Positions 7,601 to 15,459 of a stretch of DNA of 55,780 nt are shown here, one piece after another. The stretch lies in contig JAHDXO010000065.1 in assembly GCA_023382975.1 (NCBI GenBank), positions 1-55,780 of the forward strand, written 5' to 3'. Made by a program: the position numbers and the translations under genes. Source of the DNA: Pirellulaceae bacterium. Its GTDB lineage: Bacteria; Planctomycetota; Planctomycetia; Pirellulales; Pirellulaceae. How positions within the stretch are numbered: position 1 is the first letter of the stretch; every line of letters starts with the position of its first letter. The notes under the pieces are model-generated. The model was not told the origin of the DNA. It did not search any database and worked only from the letters and a program-made list of their open reading frames with translations.

Positions 7601-9737
7601 CGAAACACGTTACGTCTACTTCATCAATCCGACGCAGGTAGGCGCCACTCTTCCACCTACGTCAGGCGTAAACAACGTCTACGCCACGACCATCCACGGA
7701 GCGGCGCCGCTCAAGCCGTTTCCGCCAGTCTCTCCCGGCAGTTACGTCGTCATCGGCTCGGAGGGCATCAACGATGGCGGCGGTAATTACATTTCGCCTG
7801 TCGGACGAACGACCAACGCGATTTCACCCAGCCTGACGCTGGGCGACCTGGATTTGACCAACAGCCGTCGAGTTGTGCTTACGCCCGGCGACGGCGGCAA
7901 CAACGAGGTGCATATCCTGAACAACGGTCTGCCGGCCGTCGTGCCGGGGGTGCCTATCGCCTTTCCCAGCTTGGCTGGGCAACCCGCCGATGTGGACATC
8001 CTGGCGGCCACCGCCATCGTGATCAACGCGCCGCAGCCGTTGAGTGTTTCCGAGCCGCCCGAACTTCCGGGGGACCCTGCCAATGACTATCCCGTTGGAA
8101 CATTCACAATTCCCGGTCCGGACGGAGAAATCGAAGGTTCTTATAGCCCGCCCCACGACGAGCCGTTGGACTTGACGCGATACGGCGGAGTCCTGATGAC
8201 CAATGGCACGCTCAGTTGGGGAACGCTGCATCTGCAGCGTTTGGCGAATCCGAATTTGACCTACAATGCGCAGACAAATCCGTACCGGACGATAGATTCG
8301 CAACGTGTCGATCTGACATCCTTCAACGGTGTGACGTCTGCAACGCATGCGAGCGAGCCGGATGGGAACACACAGATGTTTGCGGTTCAACGCGGCGATC
8401 AGCAGGGTGGCGACCGGCGATTCTGGCCTCAGGAACCGTTTGGGGCCGGTCTCGGGACTCCACCCGCCGATCGTGGCCAGGATCTTAGCGGAACGCATTA
8501 CTTCAACTTTCATCTCCGCAGCTCACTGGGCTCATTGAATCATGGCTTCTGGCCTTACAACGGCCAGACGGCCGGCGTGTATCGCGGTTCTCCTTCGGTG
8601 GATCTCACGGACGGTTTCACCGAGAACGACCAGGCCTTCTCGTCGCTGGCCTGGAACAACCGGCCGTTTGTCAGCGCGTACGAGTTGATGCAGGTGCCCG
8701 TGACGCAGTCCTCCAAGTTGCTGCGGTGGTACACTCTGCCGCTCAACGCCGTCTCGCCGTATGACACGGCCAGTCCCACACCTCAGTACGGGCACTTGGT
8801 GAACTTTTTCCATTCGTCGCCGTTCGCTCAGACCGATGGCTCGATCCACGCCTACCGATTGTTCGAGTACGTTCAAGTTCCATCCCGTTTTGTGGGCAGC
8901 GACTTGGTGCTGAATCCCAACAGTTTCCGCAACCATTTGTTGCCTAGTCCGCCGTACCCGGCGAATACCCCGAACCGGATCGCCAATCCGGCGACGCTGA
9001 ACCCCAGTTTCCTGACGCCGTTCAATCGCCTGGCAAGGTATCGCGAACCGGGGCGAGTGAACATCAACACGATCTTCCATCCGCGGGTGTGGAACGCGAT
9101 GTTCGACGGATACACGGGGCAATCCTACGACGCCATCGTCGCGTCACGAAGGGGCTTCGCCGCCGGCATCAATACCCTGCTGCCGACTCCCGATCCAAAT
9201 TTCCCGACATACTTTGCCAATCCCTTCCGCCCGCCGGGACACGGCAGTCTGGCGCCCTTGTCGCACCTGGAGCGGTACGACATCGAAACCACGTTGTTGC
9301 GCAGCGATGCCGTTCCGCCGGATTACGGCACGCTCGTTGCGCCGCCGCCCGCGAACAACCCTCTGCTGCAGGGCGGACATGTCGGCGCGAACACAGCTTC
9401 GCTCACATCGACTCACCACCGAAACTCCCACTTCCGCTACAACGCCTTGCGGCGATTGGGCAACATGGTTACGACGCGTTCGAACGTGTACGCGATCTGG
9501 ATCACGGTGGGCTACTTCGAGGTCGAGCCGAATATCCCGACCGGCCAAGCTCTTCCTGTGGTCGATGTCTTCCATCCCGACGGTTTCCGCGTCGGGCAGG
9601 AAGTGGGCCTCGACACGGGGCAAGTCCGGCGGCACCGGGCGTTCTACATGGTCGACCGCACGATCCCCGTCGCTTTCCAACCCGGCGAAAATCACAACGT
9701 CGACCGCTGCGTCCTGCTGCGAAGGTATATCGAATAG
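4623..9737 (+). CDS. Giant GspK-like type II secretion protein (1704 aa)
   Basis: Encodes 1704 residues. The N-terminus (MVRKNKRRRGVVILIVLSLL and on) is a basic stretch plus one membrane helix, as in GspK, but the protein is about five times the length of normal GspK. Near residue 1472 the motif GRVNINT matches the helix-hairpin-helix-like G-x-x-N-I-N-T segment of GspK-type proteins. There are Asp-rich calcium-type loops near residue 402 (DVDNDGDGIADS), a dockerin-like loop near 765 (DVNNDNQLTINDHLLARQ), and others near 804 and 896. The upstream in-frame GTG at 4560 is rejected because it lies in the palindromic repeats. The ATG at 4623 follows a GAGAGTAAGG ribosome-binding region. Probable role: tip or plug component of the pseudopilus built from the four preceding prepilins. 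Confidence 0.78.
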   Translation: MVRKNKRRRGVVILIVLSLLVLFTLLVVTYAIVSGQYRRAAEAFARQELLGVQPQKDLDRAFYQILRDTPQRTSAVRYHSLLRDYYGEDGFRGQLIVDSSVIQDWNTNPAHIANGGLAHTISNGQFRDLIVHNVDATSLTDMFGQTFQLTSGSYPPGFCVGRVLTVTSGPATGWSTMIVAFFYRPDTGAPVLRVLDLQTDSLATINWTDLSSAQFVVNGRPFNGTGVGFQIVTDSHPVTGANVQVAKLNASVTVNTSGGPVAPAALLPHHVARDESGSLLGAVFNLAASNNALVAGGSNEPYDAVDYQNMFLGLVLPNAATSRDIIPSLHRPALINYWANQNGGAYWADDNFKRLITLRPIEVNFDGSNPEFAAAWASYLANRTDPPRIVALRDRFVSGPWDVDNDGDGIADSVWVDLGLPAQTAPDGRKYKPLFAILCVDLDGRLNVNAHGNPSQFYANRPGAIPLAVGDTTGFPKGLGYGPGEISLSGVTSSLNLLMGERYGSDGAPGAAGSNGMVANDSAFDLLARVKFFEEPQNYFSGIGGLSSYHTPSDLRGELAFGLDLFGRPVWEQVPAAVVESRADSPYELNLIDGDANDRPFTPAELERVLRRFDVDVSQLPDRLSNVLNLTAVENARLVTTDSFDPPVPGTALISDLADTWTSKVGSAQQLITARLLDNGVAASAVPGLLKNLMPSELLLGQRLDINRPLGNARDDTPAGTAGHRLVDEVGEQANEQIWANVGPAVGTPPYRSEFQNVPVYHTNGADVNNDNQLTINDHLLARQLLARHIYVLLMALRDSGYLIDTNGDGTPTDAETAYALAQYAVNIVDFRDADSIMTPFEFDIYPFDAGGWEVDGNPLPNSYPGETSNRGVVWGCERPELVISETLAWHDRRTEDLDNDNGIATRTTDGTNPDPTYDQRLRPRGSFFVELFNPWTSGTTVKPAELYDPPLQGVQLDKVSTDGATRSPVWRLMFVRDLGAGVDRDDTGPPADETRYVYFINPTQVGATLPPTSGVNNVYATTIHGAAPLKPFPPVSPGSYVVIGSEGINDGGGNYISPVGRTTNAISPSLTLGDLDLTNSRRVVLTPGDGGNNEVHILNNGLPAVVPGVPIAFPSLAGQPADVDILAATAIVINAPQPLSVSEPPELPGDPANDYPVGTFTIPGPDGEIEGSYSPPHDEPLDLTRYGGVLMTNGTLSWGTLHLQRLANPNLTYNAQTNPYRTIDSQRVDLTSFNGVTSATHASEPDGNTQMFAVQRGDQQGGDRRFWPQEPFGAGLGTPPADRGQDLSGTHYFNFHLRSSLGSLNHGFWPYNGQTAGVYRGSPSVDLTDGFTENDQAFSSLAWNNRPFVSAYELMQVPVTQSSKLLRWYTLPLNAVSPYDTASPTPQYGHLVNFFHSSPFAQTDGSIHAYRLFEYVQVPSRFVGSDLVLNPNSFRNHLLPSPPYPANTPNRIANPATLNPSFLTPFNRLARYREPGRVNINTIFHPRVWNAMFDGYTGQSYDAIVASRRGFAAGINTLLPTPDPNFPTYFANPFRPPGHGSLAPLSHLERYDIETTLLRSDAVPPDYGTLVAPPPANNPLLQGGHVGANTASLTSTHHRNSHFRYNALRRLGNMVTTRSNVYAIWITVGYFEVEPNIPTGQALPVVDVFHPDGFRVGQEVGLDTGQVRRHRAFYMVDRTIPVAFQPGENHNVDRCVLLRRYIE

Positions 9738-9783
9738 GGCAGTTGGCAGTGGGCAGAGACGATGAATGTGGAACGCAAAGGAA

Positions 9784-9819
9784 CGAAGAGCGCAAAGGAG
9801 GAATTCTCTGCGCTCTTCG
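9784..9819. repeat. 11-bp inverted repeat
   Basis: CGAAGAGCGCA at 9784-9794 pairs perfectly with TGCGCTCTTCG at 9809-9819 across a 14-nt spacer, 47 bp after the stop of the GspK-like gene. It could act as a terminator, but it has no T-tract, so an intergenic repeat element is more likely. Confidence 0.7.
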
Positions 9820-9926
9820 CTTCCTCGCGTTCTTATGGCGATCACTGCAAAGACCAGGAGGATTGGGACTTGGAAATGTCGCCGGCGTCTCGGTGCCGAT
9901 CGATTTGTCGCTTTCACGGGGGCGAG

Positions 9927-9984
9927 TTGTAGCACAGGCAGCTTGCCTGTGTTCCCCAAATACAGGCTGGCAGCCTGAACTACG
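9927..9984. repeat. Composite palindromic element (CAGGCAGCTTGCCTG type)
   Basis: Two adjacent hairpins, CACAGGCA-GCT-TGCCTGTG and CAGGCT-GGC-AGCCTG, bounded by TTGTAGC on the left and AACTACGG on the right. The outer ends are roughly complementary, so the whole may fold as a two-armed structure. This is typical of dispersed bacterial palindromic repeats. Confidence 0.75.
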
Positions 9985-10198
9985 GCCACGCGGAGCACTT
10001 CGCGAATAATCCGCCCTACCACTACCTGCAAATCCGGCAGCCTATTTCCTGCGAGTGGCCTTGGAATTTGATTCCGCGGCCCAACTGCTGCTTCTCCGGC
10101 CTATAACGAGAGCCCAGTTCCGGCCGTTTTCCGAAGACATGCGGATTGGCGATCGGGCGTCTTGCCGACCCAGCGCGTATGCTTCTTAACGCCAGGGA

Positions 10199-10603
10199 TT
10201 ACGAGTGCAGACCGATGTCGGCGATCGTGGTGGTCGTCATGAAATTCAGGTACGCTTCGTAGACATTCTTCCAACGCGAGTGGGCCGAACACGCCTCTTG
10301 ATCGTTGCACGCATGCTTTTCTCCCAAGAAGCATCCTGGCCTTGCGTTGACGCCGTCGAACAACTCCGCCACCTCCATGATCGTGATCTGGTCAGGATTC
10401 ATCGCCAGGCGATAACCTCCTCCCAGCCCTCGGGTGGTGTCTACAAATCCTGCATTGCGTAGCATCAACAGGATTTTGGCGAGGAAGTTCGCCGGAATCC
10501 CGGCCGATTGGGCGATGTCTCGTCCGAGCGCGGACTGGCCGTCCGGGGTTTGAGCCAGATGTACCAGCGCCCGGATCGCATGCTGGGAAGTCGCGGATAG
10601 CAT
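10199..10603 (-). CDS. Rrf2-family transcriptional regulator with three Cys (NsrR/IscR type)
   Basis: Encodes 134 residues: a winged-helix domain (MLSATSQHAIRALVHLAQ..., GLGGGYRLA wing) typical of Rrf2 proteins. Three cysteines (C91, C99, C105) lie in the position that binds an iron-sulfur cluster in NsrR and IscR. It is divergent from the cytochrome/HAO operon and its start codon is 127 bp from that operon's first ATG. The operon promoter (10610-10638) overlaps its own ribosome-binding region. A role in sensing NO, or cluster or redox state, and controlling the adjacent operon is inferred from position and family. Cysteine spacing alone cannot separate NsrR from other Rrf2 sensors. Confidence 0.85.
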   Translation of the reverse strand: MLSATSQHAIRALVHLAQTPDGQSALGRDIAQSAGIPANFLAKILLMLRNAGFVDTTRGLGGGYRLAMNPDQITIMEVAELFDGVNARPGCFLGEKHACNDQEACSAHSRWKNVYEAYLNFMTTTTIADIGLHS

Positions 10604-10609
10604 GGGTTA

Positions 10610-10638
10610 TTGACCTCTAGGTGAAGAACGGATACAAT
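10610..10638 (+). promoter_or_regulatory. Predicted sigma70-type promoter of the cytochrome/HAO operon
   Basis: TTGACC at 10610-10615, a 17-bp spacer, and TACAAT at 10633-10638: a near-consensus promoter directed at the cytochrome operon, about 95 bp upstream of its first ATG. A short inverted repeat ACCT-CT-AGGT (10613-10622) overlaps the -35 and the start of the spacer, a position where a repressor such as the divergent Rrf2 protein could bind. The half-sites are only 4 bp, so the operator is a weak suggestion. Confidence 0.6.
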
Positions 10639-10730
10639 CCGCTTCTGCAACAAATTTAGGGGATTGAAGCGGAGTCGGCAAGTCGAGGTGCGTTGACCGT
10701 TCATCAACCCAGCAGGGATTACGTGCGGAA

Positions 10731-11423
10731 ATGGTGAAACCATCTTCTTCGGCGAATCCGAGTAGGCGAGTGCTTTGGGTTCCCGCGGTGCTGTTACTCT
10801 TCGCTTTGGCATTGGCCCTCGATCCATTGCCGTTCCGCAGTCCCGTGCCGGCAGCCGCGGACGTCCCGGCCTGGGTCACCGACATCGCGCCCGTGCGAAA
10901 ACCGCGGGGCAAGCCTGAGTACGAGGTATCCGTCTTCCGGTACGAGTGCAGCGATTGCCACCGCATTCTGCCCTCGCCGGCGGAAACGTTCCGCACGCTG
11001 ACGCAGCACCGTGAGATCGAACTCGACCACGGGCTCAATGCCCGTTGTTTCAATTGCCATCACCCGGCCAATCGCGACGCGTTCGTCGATGACTTCGGCA
11101 ACGAGATCCCCTGGAACGAGCCTCAGCGGGTGTGTGCCAAGTGCCACGGCACGGTCTATCGCGACTGGCAACACGGATCGCACGGACGAACCAACGGGTA
11201 TTGGCTGACCGCAGCGGGTCCGCAGACGCGGTTGAAGTGCATCGAATGTCACGACCCGCACCAGCCGCCGTTTCCCGCGATGCACCCCGCGCCGGGCCCC
11301 CGGACGTTGAGAATGATGCCACATCACGGGGCGGCGAACGCGATGGGACAGCACGACACCGCCAATCCGCTGCGTTTGGGTGAATCGGTGAGACGCCCAG
11401 CCGCACGGCACGAGGAGCACTGA
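10731..11423 (+). CDS. Tetraheme cytochrome c of the HAO operon
   Basis: Encodes 230 residues with an N-terminal membrane anchor or uncleaved signal (VLWVPAVLLLFALALAL) and four CxxCH heme sites: C73-H77 (CSDCH), C106-H110 (CFNCH), C135-H139 (CAKCH), C170-H174 (CIECH). After the last heme, DPHQPPFPAM and P-x-PGP resemble small multiheme proteins found beside NrfD/DsrP-type modules. It probably sits on the periplasmic face and relays electrons between the Fe-S/NrfD quinol module and the octaheme enzyme. The next gene starts 3 bp after its stop. The C-terminal 40 residues (Met/His/Arg-rich) match nothing I recognise. Confidence 0.85.
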   Translation: MVKPSSSANPSRRVLWVPAVLLLFALALALDPLPFRSPVPAAADVPAWVTDIAPVRKPRGKPEYEVSVFRYECSDCHRILPSPAETFRTLTQHREIELDHGLNARCFNCHHPANRDAFVDDFGNEIPWNEPQRVCAKCHGTVYRDWQHGSHGRTNGYWLTAAGPQTRLKCIECHDPHQPPFPAMHPAPGPRTLRMMPHHGAANAMGQHDTANPLRLGESVRRPAARHEEH

Positions 11424-11426
11424 GCC

Positions 11427-12467
11427 ATGGTGAACGCGCAGCGACCGGAACCGCCAGTGGAATCGTCTCCCGAGGACGGCACGGGTCGAGTGACCCGGCG
11501 CAGCTTCTTGACCCAAGGCGCCGCGGTGTTGGCCGGCGTGGCGGCGGTGTCCGCCGCGGTTTCCCCGCTGCGGAATCTGGATCCCGACGACATCCCAAGC
11601 GTCGACGAGTTTCTGCAGAAGCACTACAAGGAGATGACGGCCGAGGACAAGGAACGAGTGTTCGACCGTATCCGCCAGCAAGTTGAAAGGCGTTATCACG
11701 TCCCGCTTCAGATCGGCGACCCGCCGCACATGGACGGCGTCGAATTCGTGTACGGCTTGAACATCAGCCGCTGCATCGGCTGCCGCAAGTGCGTCCACGC
11801 CTGTGTCGAAGAGAACAACCAATCGCGTTCTCCCGAGATCCAGTACATCCGCGTGCTGGAGATGGAAAAAGGCAGCATCGATCTGGAGTCCGCCGAGCAC
11901 TACTACGAACCCGAGACCGTTCCGCATCCGGACAAGTACTACATGCCAGTGCAGTGCCATCAATGCGCCAAGCCGCCTTGTGTGAAGGTGTGTCCCGTCG
12001 AGGCGACGTGGCAGGAGCCGGACGGGATCACCGTGATCGACTACGACTGGTGCATCGGCTGCCGCTATTGCGAAGCCGCCTGTCCGTACTGGGCGCGGCG
12101 ATTCAATTTCGCCGAGCCGCAGATTCCCGACGGCGAACTCAACCCCGACACGGCTTACCTTTCCAATCGGCCTCGTCAAAAAGGCGTGATGGAGAAGTGT
12201 ACGTACTGCTTGCAGCGGACTCGAGTCGGGCGACTGCCCGCCTGTGTCGAGGTGTGTCCCACGGGCTCGCGAAAGTTCGGCAACGTCCTGGACCCGGACA
12301 GCGAAGTCGCCTACATCTTGCGCCACAAGCGGATCTATGTCCTGAAAGAGGACGTGGGAACGATTCCGCGGTTCTTCTATTACTTCGACGAACGCGGCAG
12401 CCGCTATCGCGAACCCCTGGAGGACGAACCGGCGGAGCAAGCGCCGTCCAAGGAGGCCACCGCGTGA
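11427..12467 (+). CDS. Tat-exported ferredoxin with four [4Fe-4S] clusters (NrfC/DsrO-like)
   Basis: Encodes 346 residues. A twin-arginine signal (TRRSFLTQ, R24-R25, then AAVLAGVAAVSAAV) precedes four cysteine clusters at about 116-126 (CIGCRKCVHAC), 177-189 (CHQCAKPPCVKVC), 209-219 (CIGCRYCEAAC) and 258-277 (CTYC...CVEVC). This is the NrfC/PsrB/DsrO electron-transfer subunit pattern. The spacing CxxC-x4-C in the second and the large gap in the fourth cluster are typical of the family. It should be folded in the cytoplasm and exported by Tat, then bind the membrane partner encoded next. Its TGA overlaps the next GTG (GTGA at 12464-12467). Confidence 0.88.
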   Translation: MVNAQRPEPPVESSPEDGTGRVTRRSFLTQGAAVLAGVAAVSAAVSPLRNLDPDDIPSVDEFLQKHYKEMTAEDKERVFDRIRQQVERRYHVPLQIGDPPHMDGVEFVYGLNISRCIGCRKCVHACVEENNQSRSPEIQYIRVLEMEKGSIDLESAEHYYEPETVPHPDKYYMPVQCHQCAKPPCVKVCPVEATWQEPDGITVIDYDWCIGCRYCEAACPYWARRFNFAEPQIPDGELNPDTAYLSNRPRQKGVMEKCTYCLQRTRVGRLPACVEVCPTGSRKFGNVLDPDSEVAYILRHKRIYVLKEDVGTIPRFFYYFDERGSRYREPLEDEPAEQAPSKEATA

Positions 12468-13708
12468 GGAAATACTGCACTTTCCTGTGGGATTGTTTCC
12501 GCCTGAGTTTCGTCGGCGACTGGCGCTACCATCTGTGGATGACCGTCCTGACGGTCGTGGCGCTCGCCGGGTTGTACGCCTACTGCCAGCAGTTGGTCCA
12601 CGGCCTGATGACGACCGGGATGACCGATCAGGTTTCGTGGGGGCTGTACATCGCCAACTTCACGTACCTGGTGGGATTGGCGGCCGCGGCGGCGATGCTG
12701 GTGATCCCGGTTTACGTCTACCGCAACCTGCACCTGCACGATGTGGTGATCTTCGGCGAACTACTGGCGGTGTCGGTGATCATCATGTGCCTGCTGTTCG
12801 TGATGGCCGACCTCGGGCGTCCCGACCGGTTCATGCATCTGCTGTGGCGGTTCAATTTCCCCGTCTCGATGCTGACTTGGGACGTGATCGCGCTGAACGG
12901 GTACCTGCTGCTGAATCTGCACATTTGCGGCTACTTGATCTATTGCGCCTATTGCGGCCGCAAGCCGTCGCCGATGTTCTACGTCCCGTTCGTGTTTATC
13001 GCGATCGCTTGGGCGATCAGCATCCACACGGTCACAGCGTTCCTGTATGTCGGACTGGGCGGACGGCCGTTTTGGAATTCGGCGATCATTGCGCCGCGGT
13101 TTTTGGCCAGCGCCTTCGCGGCCGGGCCCGCGTTCATCATCCTGACGCTGCAGGTGGTGCGGCACTACACGCGGCACGAAGTCAGCGACGATGCCCTGCT
13201 GACCTTGCGCCGGATCATTCAGGTCGCGATGATCATCAACATGTTCCTGCTGGCCTGCGAGGTGTTCACCGAGTTCTACACCGATTCCGCGCACGTGGCG
13301 TCCGCCCGCTACCTGTACTTCGGACTGCACGGCCAGAGCGCCTTGGTGCCCTGGATCTGGACGGCGGTCGGCATGAATCTGATCGCCACCGCGATCTTCA
13401 TGCTGCCAGCGTCCCGCGGCGTGCCCTGGTTGAATGTCGCCTGTCTGCTGGTGATAGTTGGCATCTGGATCGAGAAGGGCATGGGGTTGATCATCCCCGC
13501 CTTTGTGCCCACGCCGCTGGGCGAGATCGTCGAGTACTTCCCCACGATGCACGAGGTCATGGTCTGCCTGGGCATCTGGGCTTTCGGACTTCTGTTGTAC
13601 ACCATCTTCGTCCGCGTCTCCGTGCCGGTCTTGGCGGGCGAAGTGACCTATCAAAACCGTTCCGGCCGATCGCACGCGGACGCTGCCCGAGGTTCGGGAG
13701 CGACTTAA
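12464..13708 (+). CDS. NrfD/DsrP-like quinol-interacting membrane protein
   Basis: Encodes 414 residues, mostly hydrophobic with about ten predicted helices. The segment WGLYIANFTYLVG, the ADLGRPDR loop and the later H-x-T-A segment resemble the NrfD/PsrC/DsrP family, closest by eye to DsrP/HmeB. These proteins exchange electrons between the quinone pool and a periplasmic Fe-S subunit without heme. The frame is open far upstream, but the GTG at 12464 overlaps the previous stop and has an AAGGAGG site 6 bp away (12450-12456), which fixes the start. The HAO-like gene follows after 18 bp. Confidence 0.87.
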   Translation: MRKYCTFLWDCFRLSFVGDWRYHLWMTVLTVVALAGLYAYCQQLVHGLMTTGMTDQVSWGLYIANFTYLVGLAAAAAMLVIPVYVYRNLHLHDVVIFGELLAVSVIIMCLLFVMADLGRPDRFMHLLWRFNFPVSMLTWDVIALNGYLLLNLHICGYLIYCAYCGRKPSPMFYVPFVFIAIAWAISIHTVTAFLYVGLGGRPFWNSAIIAPRFLASAFAAGPAFIILTLQVVRHYTRHEVSDDALLTLRRIIQVAMIINMFLLACEVFTEFYTDSAHVASARYLYFGLHGQSALVPWIWTAVGMNLIATAIFMLPASRGVPWLNVACLLVIVGIWIEKGMGLIIPAFVPTPLGEIVEYFPTMHEVMVCLGIWAFGLLLYTIFVRVSVPVLAGEVTYQNRSGRSHADAARGSGAT

Positions 13709-13726
13709 CCAAGGAGTGACCTTGCC

Positions 13727-15232
13727 ATGAAACGAAGTACATTGATCGTGATTCATCCGTGGCTTAGCTCGGTAGTGCTGCTGCTCGTCTTTTCGAGTGC
13801 GAGCCGCAGCGTCCATGCCCAGGCGTGGGGTCTTCCGGAAATGTCCGCGGAGACAAAGGCTTGCGTCGCGTGTCACAAGAACGAAAACACGCCGATCTAC
13901 CAGCAGTGGGGCAGCAGCAAGCATTACCGAGCCAATGTCGGCTGCTTCGAATGCCACATGGCCAAGGAGGGCGAGGCGGACGCCTTCCAGCACGAGGGCC
14001 AATGGATCGCGACCATCGTCTCGCCCAAGGACTGTGCCCGCTGCCACGTGAAGGAAAGCGAGGAATTCGCCAAGTCGCACCATTCCAAGGGAGCCCGCAT
14101 CCTGGGTTCGTTGGACAACACGCTGGCCGAAGTGGTCGAGGGCAACCGGGGCATGATCACTCCGGCCTATCCGCACGGAAACAGCGCCGCGGCGGTCAAC
14201 GGCTGCTGGCAATGCCACGGCAGCGAAGTGAAGGTGCTGCCGGGCGGCAAGTTGGACCCGGCGACCTGGCCGAACACCGGGATCGGCCGCATCAACCCCG
14301 ATGGTTCCGAGGGCTCGTGCTCTGCCTGCCACAGCCGCCATTCGTTCGCGGCCTACCAGGCCCGCCATCCGGACAATTGCGGCAAGTGCCACATGGGACC
14401 GGACCATCCGCAGATGGAGATCTACTACGAATCCAAGCACGGAATCGCCTTCCGGGCGTTCAAGGACGAGTTGGCGATGGACTCGGCGAAGTGGGTCGTC
14501 GGCGAAGATTACCACAAGGCGCCGACGTGCGCCACCTGCCACATGAGCGCTACGCCGTCTCGTCCCGCGACCAAGACCCGCGCCGCCAAGCCTGGGATGC
14601 CGGTCACCCACGACGTCGGAATGCGGATCAGTTGGAACAACCGGCCCGCGATCTCGGTCCGACCCGAGATCAGCGACGAGAAGATGGGACTGGAGGGCGC
14701 CAAGGTGAATTGGGAGACCCGCCGCGCCAACATGCAGAACGTTTGTATCAACTGCCACGAACAGCAGTGGGTGGACAATTTCTACGTCCAGTACGACAGC
14801 TTGATCGACCTGTACCACGAGAAGTTCGCCAAGCCGGGACTCGAACTGTACAACCTGTCCAAGCCGCTGATGCGTCCGGTCGAATTCTCGAACAGCCTGG
14901 ACTGGGTCTGGTACGAGTTGTGGCACCACGAAGGCCGTCGAGCACGCCACGGTGCCTCGATGATGGGACCGGACTATACGCACTGGCACGGAACCTACGA
15001 GGTCGCCAAACACTTCTACGCCAAGATGGTTCCCGACATCGAAAAACTGATCGACAAGGGCAAGCAATCCGGCGATGCGGACAAGGCGGCAGCGGCCGAG
15101 ATCCTGGACAAGAAACTGGAAGAAGTCCTCAACTCGCCCAACCACAACTGGTTCCTGAACAAGATGGATCCAGCCGAAGCCGAACAGCGCAAACGCCGCC
15201 AGGAAGAATTCCAAAGCCGCTACGGGAATTAG
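13727..15232 (+). CDS. Octaheme cytochrome c, hydroxylamine oxidoreductase (HAO) family
   Basis: Encodes 501 residues with a Sec signal (cleavage near residue 31) and exactly eight CxxCH sites: C46, C73, C103, C160, C198, C218, C268, C340. The order, the GCWQCHGS site (heme 4, the catalytic P460-type heme position in HAO), MGPDHPQ after heme 6 and the late HEGRRARHGASMMGPDYTHW segment are diagnostic of the HAO family. Y417 in that segment is the candidate for the tyrosine that cross-links the catalytic heme in oxidative HAOs. In family members that lack it the enzyme is reductive. There is no C-terminal membrane helix, so it should be soluble and periplasmic. Substrate (hydroxylamine, NO or nitrite) and direction are not decided by sequence. 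An AAGGAG site lies 10 bp before the ATG. Confidence 0.88.
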   Translation: MKRSTLIVIHPWLSSVVLLLVFSSASRSVHAQAWGLPEMSAETKACVACHKNENTPIYQQWGSSKHYRANVGCFECHMAKEGEADAFQHEGQWIATIVSPKDCARCHVKESEEFAKSHHSKGARILGSLDNTLAEVVEGNRGMITPAYPHGNSAAAVNGCWQCHGSEVKVLPGGKLDPATWPNTGIGRINPDGSEGSCSACHSRHSFAAYQARHPDNCGKCHMGPDHPQMEIYYESKHGIAFRAFKDELAMDSAKWVVGEDYHKAPTCATCHMSATPSRPATKTRAAKPGMPVTHDVGMRISWNNRPAISVRPEISDEKMGLEGAKVNWETRRANMQNVCINCHEQQWVDNFYVQYDSLIDLYHEKFAKPGLELYNLSKPLMRPVEFSNSLDWVWYELWHHEGRRARHGASMMGPDYTHWHGTYEVAKHFYAKMVPDIEKLIDKGKQSGDADKAAAAEILDKKLEEVLNSPNHNWFLNKMDPAEAEQRKRRQEEFQSRYGN

Positions 15233-15264
15233 AACGATTGACGCATCGGCCTTGATCGCCACTT

Positions 15265-15330
15265 GGTAGCCGAATTCGTGAGAAGTCGGATGGACACCGC
15301 AACATCCCAAGTCTCGCGACTTCGGCTGCG
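15265..15330. repeat. Palindromic element, GTAGCCGAATTCGTGAGAA family
   Basis: Left arm 15265-15292 and right arm 15303-15330 are inverted repeats matching at about 21 of 28 positions. The left arm is nearly the same as the element at 53801-53868, so these are two members of one dispersed family. This copy lies 33 bp after the HAO stop codon and could also help terminate the operon. Confidence 0.8.
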
Positions 15331-15459
15331 ATGCGAGCGGCCGACGTGTTTGACAAATAAACGACGAAGACCTGCCGACGCAAACCGCTTGTCCGGCGAC
15401 ATCAAGGTACCAGTATCCCGCCTTGATGCCTGCCTTTGCGTGGCTTACCCTGGTTGACT

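Larger units (their letters stand above)
9738..10198. other. Repeat-rich gap between the pilus cluster and the HAO region
   Basis: No convincing gene in about 460 bp. It holds an 11-bp inverted repeat CGAAGAGCGCA (9784-9794 with 9809-9819), an 8-bp stem CACAGGCA/TGCCTGTG (9933-9940 with 9944-9951), and CAGGCT/AGCCTG (9963-9977). The last two are bracketed by TGTAGC and AACTAC, so they look like one composite palindromic element. Open frames here show biased composition and no recognisable protein features. Confidence 0.75.

Noticed and set aside
10731..15232. Ammonia oxidation or anammox locus
   Set aside because: Only an HAO-family enzyme and electron carriers are seen. No amo, hzs or c554-type genes are present, and the partners point to a quinol module.
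12761..15310. Very long open frame on the minus strand, antisense to the NrfD and HAO genes
   Set aside because: It covers two clearly recognisable genes on the plus strand. Its translation is rich in Arg, His, Asp and Gln with no domain, and is explained by high GC at third positions.
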